Origin: Sphingobacterium sp.
Lineage (GTDB): Bacteria > Bacteroidota > Bacteroidia > Sphingobacteriales > Sphingobacteriaceae
Length of the DNA: 64,000 nt
Assembly (NCBI GenBank): GCA_031286695.1
Contig: JAITTY010000005.1
Location: forward strand, 1 to 64,000
Direction: 5' to 3'
Shown here piece by piece: positions 35,122 to 44,271 of this stretch (positions within the stretch are counted from its first letter, which is position 1; each line of letters starts with the position of its first letter). A model generated the notes under the pieces. It saw only the letters and a program-made list of their open reading frames with translations, had not been told where the DNA came from and did not search any database. The position numbers and the translations under genes are program-made.

Positions 35122-35967
35122 ATGCGACAAAAGAAAATAAGATTCTTTCTACAAATTGGTGTTTTATTCCTTATAATCACCTGTAATTTTTGTTCTGCAC
35201 AGCAGTGCGAATTCGATAACAGGTCTATTGATAGCACAACATTTGCGGAAACCAGAACAGCATTAAACCAATTATCCGTCGATCAGTTTGAGAAAAGGGT
35301 ATTTACAAATGAGTTCGCTACTATACCATATCGTTTTCTCTTACCAAAGAATTTCAATCCGAAAAAGAAGTATCCCCTTGTCATTACATTTCACAATTCA
35401 TCCAGAATAGGTACTGACAATGAAAACCAATTGGAACATTTGGCAAGGACATGGGTTAGAGGGGATATTTATGCTAAGTTCAATTGTTTTGTGATAGCCC
35501 CGCAGTTTGAAAAGCGCTCATCGAACTACGAACCAAATCAGGATGATATACTTATAGCCAAACCTTCAAGAGATGCGCAACAGATCTTAGGATTGATAGA
35601 CAATATCGAAACCGAATATCCAAATATCGATATAAACCGTATTTACCTCATCGGTTATTCCATGGGCGCTTCAACCACTCAAAACCTGATGCGCTTGGCT
35701 CCTGATAAATTTGCTGCAATGATTTCCATCGCTGCTGTCCCGGATTTATCTAATCTTAATGCATTTAAGCGTAAAAACATTTGGCTTATTCATGGCGAAA
35801 AAGACAGCGAAAACCCCTATGTTGGCAGCAAAATCTTATACGAAAAGCTACAGGGAAATCATCGACTTAAATTCACTACGTTTAAAAATTTACAGCACAA
35901 TAATATCGTCATTCCATTTTTGTTAACTGATGAACTCCATAAATGGTTATTTACCAAGCATCGCTAA
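35122..35967 (+). CDS. secreted alpha/beta hydrolase (esterase/peptidase-like)
   Basis: This 281-residue protein has a signal peptide (about 1-27, ending CSAQ). Its alpha/beta hydrolase domain has the nucleophile elbow IGYSMGAS (Ser180), acid Asp228 (HGEKDSENP) and His259 (LQHNNI). The KKYPLVITFHNSS strand carries the oxyanion region. It resembles the prolyl-oligopeptidase/PHB-depolymerase-like esterases (phospholipase/carboxylesterase type). It is co-oriented with the DUF3667 gene. The substrate is unknown. Confidence 0.82.
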   Translation: MRQKKIRFFLQIGVLFLIITCNFCSAQQCEFDNRSIDSTTFAETRTALNQLSVDQFEKRVFTNEFATIPYRFLLPKNFNPKKKYPLVITFHNSSRIGTDNENQLEHLARTWVRGDIYAKFNCFVIAPQFEKRSSNYEPNQDDILIAKPSRDAQQILGLIDNIETEYPNIDINRIYLIGYSMGASTTQNLMRLAPDKFAAMISIAAVPDLSNLNAFKRKNIWLIHGEKDSENPYVGSKILYEKLQGNHRLKFTTFKNLQHNNIVIPFLLTDELHKWLFTKHR

Positions 35968-35972
35968 CGTAT

Positions 35973-37052
35973 CTAGTATCTAGTCTTAAGAGCCATAGGC
36001 TGCAATTCCTCATTTGGTATTTCGGGAACATATACGGTTTGTCCTCCCTTTTCATCGACTAACAGCGCCAATAAACTACTGATGTCATCTATCGTATCCA
36101 ATCCGATGTTGTTTTCTACAGGCTCTATATCTCGATCAGAAAGGATCTTTACAGCTTGATGGAAGCTCTCTTGGACGATTAAGAGATCCCCGCGACCATC
36201 TTGACATGCGCGATAGATTTCTTGGAGATCAGTTATTACTAAACCCTTGCCTACAGCAGCATCCAGTTCTTTGAAGTAGTCATCATTTTTACGGACGAGC
36301 TCCTGCTTCATAAAATTCCAAGCCCGGCTCTCCAACTGATGGGTTTCTATATTGTTGTAATCGATAGGTAAGTATCCGTAATATATTGAAGGTCGATCCG
36401 CGACTTGTAAGAGCTTACTATAATTATCTTCTGTACAAAATACGAGTGTCACCATCTTCTCTTCACCAATATAGCGCAAAAGTGCCTTGTCTACCCTATT
36501 TAGATATTCTTTCAGGAGGTCATCAAGGTGTTTGGCATCACTACTTTTATCCGGAAATGTGTTGTAGAACTGATTTTCGGGAATAGGGAACTCTTCATTA
36601 CTGATATCCTCGACAATACGGCCGTTCAGAGCACCGAAAAGATGAACACCGCTTTGCGATAATAGCATCACAAGATAACTTGTCTGACGGCCAATTTCCT
36701 TAACCAAAGGACGAACGGCAAATGTGTTGCTTATATGGACGCCCTCTTGGTTCGTCTCCCAAGAGGATTTGAAAACTTCTGCGATGGTATCTGACACGAA
36801 TATATGCAGGCTATCAAGATTATAGTTGATATCGAGATCATGCTCTATCTTTTCCAATTTTTCGATCAGACCGCTAACATCCTTTTTCGCATGTTTATCC
36901 AAGAGCCTATCGATTGCTTCTCTCGTAAAGTTTTTAATTTTTATCCGGTCGCTGAGGTTATCAGGATGAGTGCGATGGGTATTGACAGAGATGGTGACGC
37001 AGAGCTCGTCCTGAACTCGAATAAGCCTTTGCAGAAGTTGTTTTTCAGACAT
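35973..37052 (-). CDS. baeRF3-domain protein
   Basis: This 359-residue protein resembles the bacterial archaeo-eukaryotic release-factor-like (baeRF) family 3. The middle region has a ribonuclease-H/eRF1 domain-2-like pattern (VSDTIAEVFKS, SYLVMLLSQSGVHLFGALNG), and the C-terminal eL30/Pelota-like segment contains LVFCTEDNYSKLLQ and LITDLQEIYRACQDGRGDLLI. Such proteins are suspected to act in ribosome rescue or stress but are uncharacterised. I chose the ATG at 37052 (MSEKQLLQRL). It is divergent from the DapB-like gene and converges with the esterase, with 5 bases between stop codons. Confidence 0.72.
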   Translation of the reverse strand: MSEKQLLQRLIRVQDELCVTISVNTHRTHPDNLSDRIKIKNFTREAIDRLLDKHAKKDVSGLIEKLEKIEHDLDINYNLDSLHIFVSDTIAEVFKSSWETNQEGVHISNTFAVRPLVKEIGRQTSYLVMLLSQSGVHLFGALNGRIVEDISNEEFPIPENQFYNTFPDKSSDAKHLDDLLKEYLNRVDKALLRYIGEEKMVTLVFCTEDNYSKLLQVADRPSIYYGYLPIDYNNIETHQLESRAWNFMKQELVRKNDDYFKELDAAVGKGLVITDLQEIYRACQDGRGDLLIVQESFHQAVKILSDRDIEPVENNIGLDTIDDISSLLALLVDEKGGQTVYVPEIPNEELQPMALKTRY

Positions 37053-37215
37053 GATCATGAATAAATAAGTTAAGAATTGAATACACTTTACAGATAACAA
37101 CAAATTAAAGAAGCTTCTTGTTTGGATAAATAAGAAGTAAGCATAACCTCATCTAACTGATTATCACAAACAAAATAGCTTATTTATAGTTATTGATAGG
37201 TAAAAAAGCAGAAAT

Positions 37216-38016
37216 ATGAAAAAGGTTTTTATCGCAGGAGCAACAGGTTGGGTGGGAAAAGAATTAAGTAAAAGTATAGTTGACGATCCAAATTATACGT
37301 TAGTTGGCGGACTTTCCCGCTCACATACGGGTGAAAATCTAGCCGAGATTCTAAAGATAAAAACATCGCCTATCCCCCTCTTTGACTCCATAGAAAATGC
37401 AATTGAGAATATTGATTTTGATATTTTAATTGACTTTACGACACCACTTATTGCCAAGCAAAACATTCTGAATGCGATCAATAAAGGTAGGCATGTCATT
37501 GTCGGTACTTCAGGCCTCTCAAATCAGGATTATGAAAAAATTGAAGAAAGGGCGGAAGAAAGGGCTGTATCGGTGTTAGCAGCCGGTAATTTTTCGATTA
37601 CAGCTGTTTTGTTGAAGAAATTTGCGGAGACTGCTGCTAAATATATTGATCAATTTGAAATTATAGATTATGCATCTCAAAGAAAGGTAGACTCTCCCAG
37701 TGGCACAGTCGCCGAGTTGGCCTACAGTCTTTCCAAAATTAAAAAGCCAACGGTTGAAGTTCCCATCAAGGATACCATCGGAAACAAAGAGACCCGTGGT
37801 GGTGATATCAATGGAATTCAGGTGCATGCCATAAGATTACCAGGCTATGTGCTCGGCGTTGAAACAATATTCGGTATGGAAGATGAAAAATTAGTCATCA
37901 AACATGAAGCTGGAAGTGGTGTAGCTCCCTATCTGAATGGAATTAAGATTGCGCTTGCTAAAATGGGTACCTTTAAGGGATTAAAACGTGGTTTAGATAC
38001 GGTAATGGATTTATAA
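37216..38016 (+). CDS. DapB-like dihydrodipicolinate reductase with altered active site
   Basis: This 266-residue protein has the DapB fold. The NAD(P)-binding motif GATGWVGKEL is at 8-17, then come DFTTP and VGTSGLS. The substrate region VDSPSGT follows Lys157, and GGDINGIQVHAIRLPG lies in the C-terminal domain. E. coli DapB has His159-His160 and Lys163 here; this protein has Ala153-Ser154 with Lys157 kept. The usual acid catalyst His is therefore absent. It may be a DapB variant or a related oxidoreductase outside lysine synthesis. The gene stands alone between the baeRF3 and phytochrome genes. Confidence 0.8.
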   Translation: MKKVFIAGATGWVGKELSKSIVDDPNYTLVGGLSRSHTGENLAEILKIKTSPIPLFDSIENAIENIDFDILIDFTTPLIAKQNILNAINKGRHVIVGTSGLSNQDYEKIEERAEERAVSVLAAGNFSITAVLLKKFAETAAKYIDQFEIIDYASQRKVDSPSGTVAELAYSLSKIKKPTVEVPIKDTIGNKETRGGDINGIQVHAIRLPGYVLGVETIFGMEDEKLVIKHEAGSGVAPYLNGIKIALAKMGTFKGLKRGLDTVMDL

Positions 38017-38021
38017 TCGCT

Positions 38022-38069
38022 ACAAATTGAAGAGTTTTATTTCACGACGAATAAAACTCTTCAATTTGT
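38022..38069. terminator. 20-bp-stem terminator
   Basis: Perfect 20-base arms (38022-38041 and 38050-38069) with an 8-base loop lie between the DapB-like gene and the convergent phytochrome kinase gene. Both arms contain T/A runs. Confidence 0.8.
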
Positions 38070-38158
38070 ATCTAAGTTCTTTAATGTAAACTCCAACTAT
38101 TGAAACGATGTTTACTTTAATTTGTTTTCTCCCATTACACTAATTACATCGTTATCTA

Positions 38159-40333
38159 TCAACCTCTAAATTTAACACAGAACGTTGTACCCACGCTGAG
38201 ATCGCTTTCTACTGTAACCTTCGCATCAAGACGATCCGCTATACGCTTTACGATGGAAAGCCCAATCCCTGATCCTTCAAAACCCTGCGAGTTAGGAAGT
38301 CGCTTAAAGATTTCAAAGATATTGCTGTCATCCTTAATATCCATACCAATACCATTGTCTTTAATATAGTAATAAATTGAATGTCCGTGTTTTTCACTAT
38401 AAACTTCTACCTTTGGCTGTTCTTTTTTACTGCTATATTTTATCGCGTTTCCGATTAGATTTAAAAACAGCTGATATAAAAGTGTTCTTTCTCCGAGAAT
38501 TGGCCATGTTTCCCCTAAAACAAACTCCAGCCTTGCGCTTTCAAACTGTTCCTTGCAGCTCTCGAGAATATTGAGAATTTTGTTTCGAGGATCTATCAGC
38601 TCGGTTTTAAAGGCCACATAATTAGACTGTGTGAGCTGATAAACCTTGTCCATCATTTCCGTTATCAATCCGGTAGCATCCATGATATTCGTTGCCATTT
38701 TTCGTAACATCTCTTTCGGAAGATCATCTTTCATCAACATCATCTGCGCAGCAAGCTTTATCGACGAAAGGGGGTTTTTAAGATCGTGGGTCAACGTATA
38801 GCCAAATGTATCTAAGGCATTGTTTGATCTTACGAGTTCCTTGTTGAGCTGGGCAATCTCTCCTCCCCGTTGCGCAATAGCCTGTTGCGTTATTTGTGCG
38901 ATTTTCTCCATAAAAGAAAGCTCAGCTTTCTTCCATTTAACAGACTTGCCTTTCATCTTTTCACGCCAAGCTTCAAATGATGTCCTGGGTGATGGAAACT
39001 CTACTTCCCTTTCGGGGTCATAATGATATATTTTTTCGGGTTTCCCTGCCCAGACATCTTCGTATACATGTTCCTTACGGAATAAATAAATGTGCCATTT
39101 ATTGCTGGGAAGAATATTTATCCGCAGAATACCGGGAAATATGACCGATTGCTCTATGGCGGTCCCATCGTAAACAAAATTTGAAGTAAAAAATAAATCG
39201 TTCTCGCCTTGTATTTCTATATACTGATCAATCTGACTCTGCTGTAATTCTGCAGGTACCTCACCCCAGGTTTTGCAACCGCGGTCATGTTTGATCATCA
39301 ATCCATCTGCCCCAACAATTTCCAAGATTTGGGGTGCAAAGCGCTCAAGCACGATTCCAATATCACTGTTTACTAATAATTCAGACTTTAGATCACGTTC
39401 CATAACTCCCATTATCGTCTGGGCCACAAGGTTTTCTTTTTGATGTTCTGAAAGATAATAGTTGATAGCGTACTGCGTTAAGAACGCGCATAAGTGACGT
39501 TGGGCAAGGTCAACATTCAAAGGTAGACTATTCTGACAGGCCACCAACCCCCAAAGTTTCCCCTCGATAACGATCGAAAAACTGGCGCTGGCGCGCGCGC
39601 CAGCGTTCTTAAGATATTGTAAATGTACTGGAGACAATGCCCTGAGGCTACAACGTGTAAGATCAATTTCTCCTGGCTCCAAGCCTTTTATAGCAATAAT
39701 CGGCGCATCGATATCCGCAACATGTCGCGCAAGGAATTTGACGTAAAGTGCTCTTGCTTGCGCAGGAATATCAAATTCTGGATAGCGGTACCCCATCAGT
39801 GAGGTCATTCCATCTGCCAGGGACTCAGCAATCACCTGACCGCTATTGTCCTCTTCGAAACGGTATACCATAACACGATCAAAACCAATAATCTGGCGGA
39901 TCAATACCGTTAATGATTGCCAGGCATTACCATGCTGCTCTTCAAGGTATTTTGCATAATAGAATAAACGGGTCGCTTTTAAATGATTTTCGCTACAGAT
40001 CTCAACTTCAACGTATGTTTTGTCATCATACTGGTAAATGCTTAGATAATAATCCACACCTTTGATACGAATACGTTCCACAAAACGGGTAAATATCTCC
40101 CCTTTGATCTGTCTTTCAATCTCTTTGACATTCCACTCCAATTCTGATGATAGCAAAGGCAATAGTTGATCGATTGGCCTGCCTAGGATTTCGGTCATAG
40201 GAGTATTCAGGACTGCAGATAGGTTCTCACTTGCGGCAATACATCCGCTCTCATCAAAAATACAAAGAAAACCGAAAAATTGAATTTTACCACATAGGTG
40301 GATTTCTTCTTCGTGGCACTCCAGTTGACGCAT
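38159..40333 (-). CDS. bacteriophytochrome histidine kinase
   Basis: This 724-residue red/far-red photoreceptor kinase has the order PAS (about 1-105), GAF (about 130-300), PHY (about 310-485), HisKA and HATPase. The biliverdin-binding Cys6 is in ECHEEEIHLCGKIQ. The GAF motif FDIPAQAR (187-194) and His237 in SPVHLQYLKN are conserved. The PHY tongue has PRTSF (449-453). The kinase has His516 in THDLKNPLSS and the ATP-site motifs NLIGNAIKYS, DNGIGMD and GSGIGLS. All key photoreceptor residues are present, so it should be active. No haem oxygenase or response regulator is adjacent. Confidence 0.93.
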   Translation of the reverse strand: MRQLECHEEEIHLCGKIQFFGFLCIFDESGCIAASENLSAVLNTPMTEILGRPIDQLLPLLSSELEWNVKEIERQIKGEIFTRFVERIRIKGVDYYLSIYQYDDKTYVEVEICSENHLKATRLFYYAKYLEEQHGNAWQSLTVLIRQIIGFDRVMVYRFEEDNSGQVIAESLADGMTSLMGYRYPEFDIPAQARALYVKFLARHVADIDAPIIAIKGLEPGEIDLTRCSLRALSPVHLQYLKNAGARASASFSIVIEGKLWGLVACQNSLPLNVDLAQRHLCAFLTQYAINYYLSEHQKENLVAQTIMGVMERDLKSELLVNSDIGIVLERFAPQILEIVGADGLMIKHDRGCKTWGEVPAELQQSQIDQYIEIQGENDLFFTSNFVYDGTAIEQSVIFPGILRINILPSNKWHIYLFRKEHVYEDVWAGKPEKIYHYDPEREVEFPSPRTSFEAWREKMKGKSVKWKKAELSFMEKIAQITQQAIAQRGGEIAQLNKELVRSNNALDTFGYTLTHDLKNPLSSIKLAAQMMLMKDDLPKEMLRKMATNIMDATGLITEMMDKVYQLTQSNYVAFKTELIDPRNKILNILESCKEQFESARLEFVLGETWPILGERTLLYQLFLNLIGNAIKYSSKKEQPKVEVYSEKHGHSIYYYIKDNGIGMDIKDDSNIFEIFKRLPNSQGFEGSGIGLSIVKRIADRLDAKVTVESDLSVGTTFCVKFRG

Positions 40334-40953
40334 AGTTTGCTAGTTTTAATCTTTTAATTTACTAATAACAGGAAATTCTCGAAAGAGATAATTTGCCATA
40401 CATCATAAATCTAGCACCCCTCTTCAAACATGTCATATCTTAGGCTAATATATAAAAATATAACGACGAAAATCGGATCAAACGATTGTCTAACATTTAT
40501 TCAGGAAACTGAGCAAATCAAAATGCTGATATTAAAAACTATTCCGGTAAAAAATAAAAAAGCTAGGTTGGAAAGACCCTAGCTTTAAAACTTTCTTCAT
40601 GACCGGACAAGCAGTCTTTATTTAATGAACAATACTTTTCACTACTTTGTTTGGATTATATCTTGACTATTGCTGAATTAAAGTATAAATAACGCCATAT
40701 AAAGAACCAGAAAGAATATATTCTATCGGCAGCATTTTATACGGTTTTATATTATTGGAGAATTGATCAAGTGTGTTAGGTAAAAAAACTATCAATCTGA
40801 TAATGAGATTATTTACTAACATACACGTATAAATCACATCTTCCGTAATATTTACTTAAAAACGACATTGACACTTTCAGCCCCTCTATTTCGGCCAAAA
40901 TTTGCACTGTTGTTGTTCTAAAATAGCTGTATTAATGACATAAAAGAAACAAC
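40334..40953. other. long gap with an orphan hairpin
   Basis: No convincing gene is seen in this 620-base stretch. A terminator-like hairpin, AAAGCTAGG (40559-40567) with CCTAGCTTT (40578-40586) flanked by A and T runs, has no gene feeding it. The nearest plus-strand gene ends at 38016 behind its own terminator, and the nearest minus-strand gene starts downstream of it, at 40333. A short RNA could explain it. Confidence 0.4.
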
Positions 40954-41112
40954 ATGCAACATATCCAGATAAATCCATTTTTTGAAGAAAAAGAGGCTCA
41001 CTTAAAAATTTTGGTTCTCAATTCACCTCAGATCCGGAAGATACAAACGAGCAATTTAAACTACAAAAACAATAAACAACGAAACTATTCACAAATAGGT
41101 CTTGTTATTTAA
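40954..41112 (+). CDS. small possible reading frame, 52 residues
   Basis: ATG to TAA encodes a 52-residue basic peptide starting MQHIQINPFFEEKEAHLKIL and ending SQIGLVI. It lies 23 bases upstream of the lipoprotein gene on the same strand. There is no domain or signal. It could be a leader peptide or a chance frame in AT-rich DNA. Confidence 0.3.
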   Translation: MQHIQINPFFEEKEAHLKILVLNSPQIRKIQTSNLNYKNNKQRNYSQIGLVI

Positions 41113-41135
41113 ACAACATCACAAAATAAATTATT

Positions 41136-41606
41136 ATGATTTCAAACAAAACATTACTCGCTTCTTTAGCGACTGCAGCAATTCTAGTTTCATGTAACAA
41201 TCAAACACCACAAGAAAAAGCTACAGAGAGCATGGAACATGCAGAGGAAAAAGCAGCTGACGCGAATGAAGATGCCATGAAAACCTCGGAAGATGCCGCT
41301 ACAAAAGATGCTGAAGCAGTTGTTTATTCAGATAAAGCTGCCGCTAATGCAGCTATAGCTTCAGTGACGGCCCCGGTACTGTCCAACGATAAAGCCAAAG
41401 AGCTTTATACAAAATTGGGCAAAACATGGGTAGACCGCATCAACGCGGAGTCTGCCGACAAAGCACTTGATAAGGAAAAATCTCTTTTAGACATTAAAAA
41501 CGAGATTGAAAAAAATCTTGCGGAAGGTAAAATATCTGCGTCGGATAAAGATAATATCATGAAATACCAATCTGATTGCTTAGCAGCTATAAAGGCTGCA
41601 CTCTAG
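41136..41606 (+). CDS. small helical lipoprotein
   Basis: This 156-residue protein has lipobox AILVSC (Cys20). The mature part is almost entirely helical and Ala/Glu/Lys-rich (SMEHAEEKAADANEDAMK), suggesting a coiled coil, followed by a compact C-terminal helical domain (about 85-156). It resembles small surface or periplasmic helical lipoproteins. No family is recognised. A very strong terminator follows. Confidence 0.75.
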   Translation: MISNKTLLASLATAAILVSCNNQTPQEKATESMEHAEEKAADANEDAMKTSEDAATKDAEAVVYSDKAAANAAIASVTAPVLSNDKAKELYTKLGKTWVDRINAESADKALDKEKSLLDIKNEIEKNLAEGKISASDKDNIMKYQSDCLAAIKAAL

Positions 41607-41632
41607 TACACAAAGCAACAGTGATCAGTATT

Positions 41633-41686
41633 TAAGAGGATATCTTGCGATTTGAAAATGAATCGCAAGATATCCTCTTATTTTTG
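41633..41686 (+). terminator. 20-bp-stem intrinsic terminator
   Basis: Perfect 20-base arms (41633-41652 and 41661-41680) with an 8-base loop are followed by TTTTTG. This is the end of the lipoprotein transcript. Confidence 0.9.
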
Positions 41687-41828
41687 TCCCATACAATATT
41701 GTCCGCTGCGTTATACTATTAATCCATCCATTGAACTATTTTAACGCTGAAAAATGATAATTTTAAACAAGTTAATTTGCAGAATTGCGTATTATTATAC
41801 TTCTTTCTGATTAAAGAAAATTAAAATT

Positions 41829-42239
41829 ATGAAAACTCATTCGACAAATTATTTTAATACCCTGATTGAGACTGCTATGGATACCAAAGTGGTTAAAGGT
41901 ACTGTTCCGCCATCCAAACACAATAAAACCGTAGCTGAACGACAATATGAATTAATCGTCTCAGCACCTTATCAGTATACATCTGATGACATTATTTTCC
42001 AGGTTTATGCGGAAAGGAAAGACCTCATGCCAGACGAGTATCCCTTAGCCAGAACAGTCTTTTTCTCCAAAGGGCAAGCTTGCCTCCGCGCTTCCCCCCT
42101 TACAAAAACATATGGGTATGGTGTCCATAGCAACAGTGAAGGAAAGGTAGCCTTATACGGCATGGAAACAGAAGAGTATCAAAAATTTGTAAAGGATGGC
42201 AATACAAAAAAGGTCAAAGCAATGAAATCTTCAAAGTAG
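41829..42239 (+). CDS. DUF6157 family protein
   Basis: This 136-residue soluble protein has the features of DUF6157. The N-terminus is STNYFNTLIETAMDTKVVKG, the middle ERQYELIVSAPYQYTSDDIIF, and the C-terminal half KGQACLRASPLTKTYGYGVH followed by the ALYGMETEEYQ segment. Proteins of this family are widespread and uncharacterised. It is a single gene with no helpful neighbour. Confidence 0.8.
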   Translation: MKTHSTNYFNTLIETAMDTKVVKGTVPPSKHNKTVAERQYELIVSAPYQYTSDDIIFQVYAERKDLMPDEYPLARTVFFSKGQACLRASPLTKTYGYGVHSNSEGKVALYGMETEEYQKFVKDGNTKKVKAMKSSK

Positions 42240-42271
42240 TGTCTGTTCAATAAAAAGACATGATTTAAACG

Positions 42272-42739
42272 TCATTTCCCATGAGCAATAACTTGCTCAA
42301 GAAAAGAAATCTGTCGTTCGTTTATTTTTTTCTTTGCCTCTGCAAACGTAAACCAAGCTCCACGATCTATTTCAGGATAAGTTTGTATTTTTCCTGATTT
42401 CGGTGGCCATTCCATCTCAAAGGTATTGCTAACGAGTTTAGCTGGATCTATATCGCCTTCAATTGCCCAGCACTTAACTATTTTGCCTCCCTTTTGTTGA
42501 ATAGAATTTAACGCAATGAAATTTCCGCCAGGAAGATAACCTGTCTCTTCCATAAATTCCCTTTTGGCCGCATCGAGTTCATCTTCGTTCATATCGATTT
42601 CTCCCTTAGGGATTGTCCATGAGCCTTCATCTTTTTTTGTAAAATAGGGTCCTCCAGGATGTACTAAGAAAAAATAAATTTCTAAAGCCTGAAATTTATA
42701 CAATAACAATCCAGCGCTTGTATTTATCTTCTTAACCAT
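42272..42739 (-). CDS. NUDIX hydrolase
   Basis: This 155-residue protein has a complete nudix box running from GEIDMNEDE through REFMEETGYL (GX5EX7REUXEEXGU), preceded by GSWTIPKG. It hydrolyses a nucleoside-diphosphate-linked substrate in the cytoplasm. The early SAGLLLYKF and later YPEIDRGAWF segments resemble the group related to MutT and diadenosine-polyphosphate hydrolases. I chose the ATG at 42739 (MVKKINTSAG). It overlaps the end of the exonuclease III gene by 8 bases, so the two are translationally coupled, which fits a shared DNA-repair or nucleotide-cleaning role. Confidence 0.85.
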   Translation of the reverse strand: MVKKINTSAGLLLYKFQALEIYFFLVHPGGPYFTKKDEGSWTIPKGEIDMNEDELDAAKREFMEETGYLPGGNFIALNSIQQKGGKIVKCWAIEGDIDPAKLVSNTFEMEWPPKSGKIQTYPEIDRGAWFTFAEAKKKINERQISFLEQVIAHGK

Positions 42740-43517
42740 TGGTGCTGCTATTCCGTAATCGAATCCATGTAGGAGCATGATCGCTGCTCTTCTCCCAGCC
42801 GCGAACATCCCGATCAATACCGCCTTCAATTAAACGATCCCGAATTGAAGGGCTCAATAGGATGTGGTCTATACGTAAACCGGCATTTCGACTGTAAGCC
42901 TGACGAAAGTAATCCCAGAACGTATAAACCTGCTGATCCGGAAAAAGCTGACGAATGGAATCCTGCCAACCCTCTTCAAGAAGTTGACTGAAAGCCTCTT
43001 TTACCTCCTTTCTAAACAATGCATCATTGATATATTTTTCAGGTTTATAGGTATCCATTTCTGTTGGAATAATATTAAAATCACCAATGAGTATCGCTGG
43101 AATATCCATACTAAGCAGCGTTTTGGCCCGTTTGGCTAAGCGCTCGATCCACATCAGCTTATAATCAAATTTGGGTCCAGGAAAGGGGTTTCCATTAGGC
43201 AGATAAAGACAGCAGATCACGATTTGTTGAATCATAACCTCCAGATAGCGGCTTTGAACATCGTCGGTATCTCCTGGAAGCTCCCTTGAAATTTCTTGGA
43301 TCTCATATTTAGAAAGTACTGCAATCCCGTTCCAGCTTTTTTGGCCATGCCAAATAGCATGATATCCGATGTCATTCAGCTCTTTCAATGGAAAACGTTC
43401 CTGAGGAGCTTTCAGCTCCTGGAGACATACGATATCAGGTGATTCTTCGGCTAACCATCGTAGCAACACAGGAAGACGTGCGTTGATACCATTAATATTA
43501 TAAGTGGCTATTTTCAT
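42732..43517 (-). CDS. xth: exodeoxyribonuclease III
   Basis: This 261-residue endonuclease/exonuclease/phosphatase-fold enzyme has the ExoIII motifs: MKIATYNINGINAR (Asn metal-site region), IVCLQELKA (Glu), LPNGNP, ILIGDFNIIP, RIDHILLS and the catalytic SDHAPTW near the C-terminus. It is the 3'-5' exonuclease and AP endonuclease of base excision repair. The length matches E. coli XthA. It is the first gene of a two-gene operon with the nudix hydrolase. Confidence 0.93.
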   Translation of the reverse strand: MKIATYNINGINARLPVLLRWLAEESPDIVCLQELKAPQERFPLKELNDIGYHAIWHGQKSWNGIAVLSKYEIQEISRELPGDTDDVQSRYLEVMIQQIVICCLYLPNGNPFPGPKFDYKLMWIERLAKRAKTLLSMDIPAILIGDFNIIPTEMDTYKPEKYINDALFRKEVKEAFSQLLEEGWQDSIRQLFPDQQVYTFWDYFRQAYSRNAGLRIDHILLSPSIRDRLIEGGIDRDVRGWEKSSDHAPTWIRLRNSSTNG

Positions 43518-43635
43518 GAGATTGTCGTTCTAACTTAAACAGACAACCAAAGGAAGGTTCCGATTGTTTGAAAACTGCTCAGAAAAATTTAATAGCTGAA
43601 TTTTAGGCGAGTTAACAGGACTTATTAAGAACACG

Positions 43636-44118
43636 CTAGGCTAACTCTTTAACCATCCAAACATCACAACCAGGATGTCCAGATTCTCCCATAGGCGCAG
43701 TAAGCGTCTCAAACCCTTGCTTCTTGTAGATACTAATAGCATCCCCAAAAGCGGGCAGGCTCTCAAGGTATATGCTGGAATAACCAAATTCCTTTGCTGA
43801 AATAATTGATCTGGCCATTAATTCCCGGCCGATACCTTTGCCCCTAGCTTTTGCTGACAAGTAGAATTTAACAAGTTCAGTGCAGTGAGAGGGAAGCCCC
43901 GCAGTAGGAAATATACCACAGCAACCTACAATCTCGCCGTCTATCTCAGCGACCCATAAGCAAGCTTTTACTTCTTGGAATAGCTCAAAAAGATTATCCG
44001 TCATAGGATCGGAATAAACTGTACCCAAACGTGGGGCGTTCAACTCTTCAAAAACAGTTCGTATGATTGTTGCAAGTATAAAATTATCTTCTGGCTGAAC
44101 CTTCCTTATCGCTATCAT
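43636..44118 (-). CDS. GNAT-family N-acetyltransferase
   Basis: This 160-residue enzyme has the GNAT acetyl-CoA-binding motif A (KFYLSAKARGKGIGRELMAR) and the C-terminal motif B (YKKQGFETLTAP). The N-terminal IRKVQPEDNFILATIIRTVF is typical. The substrate is unknown. It is a single gene 118 bases upstream of the exonuclease gene on the same strand, and is not clearly part of that operon. Confidence 0.85.
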   Translation of the reverse strand: MIAIRKVQPEDNFILATIIRTVFEELNAPRLGTVYSDPMTDNLFELFQEVKACLWVAEIDGEIVGCCGIFPTAGLPSHCTELVKFYLSAKARGKGIGRELMARSIISAKEFGYSSIYLESLPAFGDAISIYKKQGFETLTAPMGESGHPGCDVWMVKELA

Positions 44119-44271
44119 TACAATGATGGTATCTACAATTTAATCTGCCCTATTCCAGTTATTTTCAAAGTCAATTATTACTGACAAGAAACATCTTTCA
44201 TAAAAGATGTTAAAAAAAATATTAAGTTAACATTATATTTATGTAACCAAATATATAAAAAGTTCTACATC

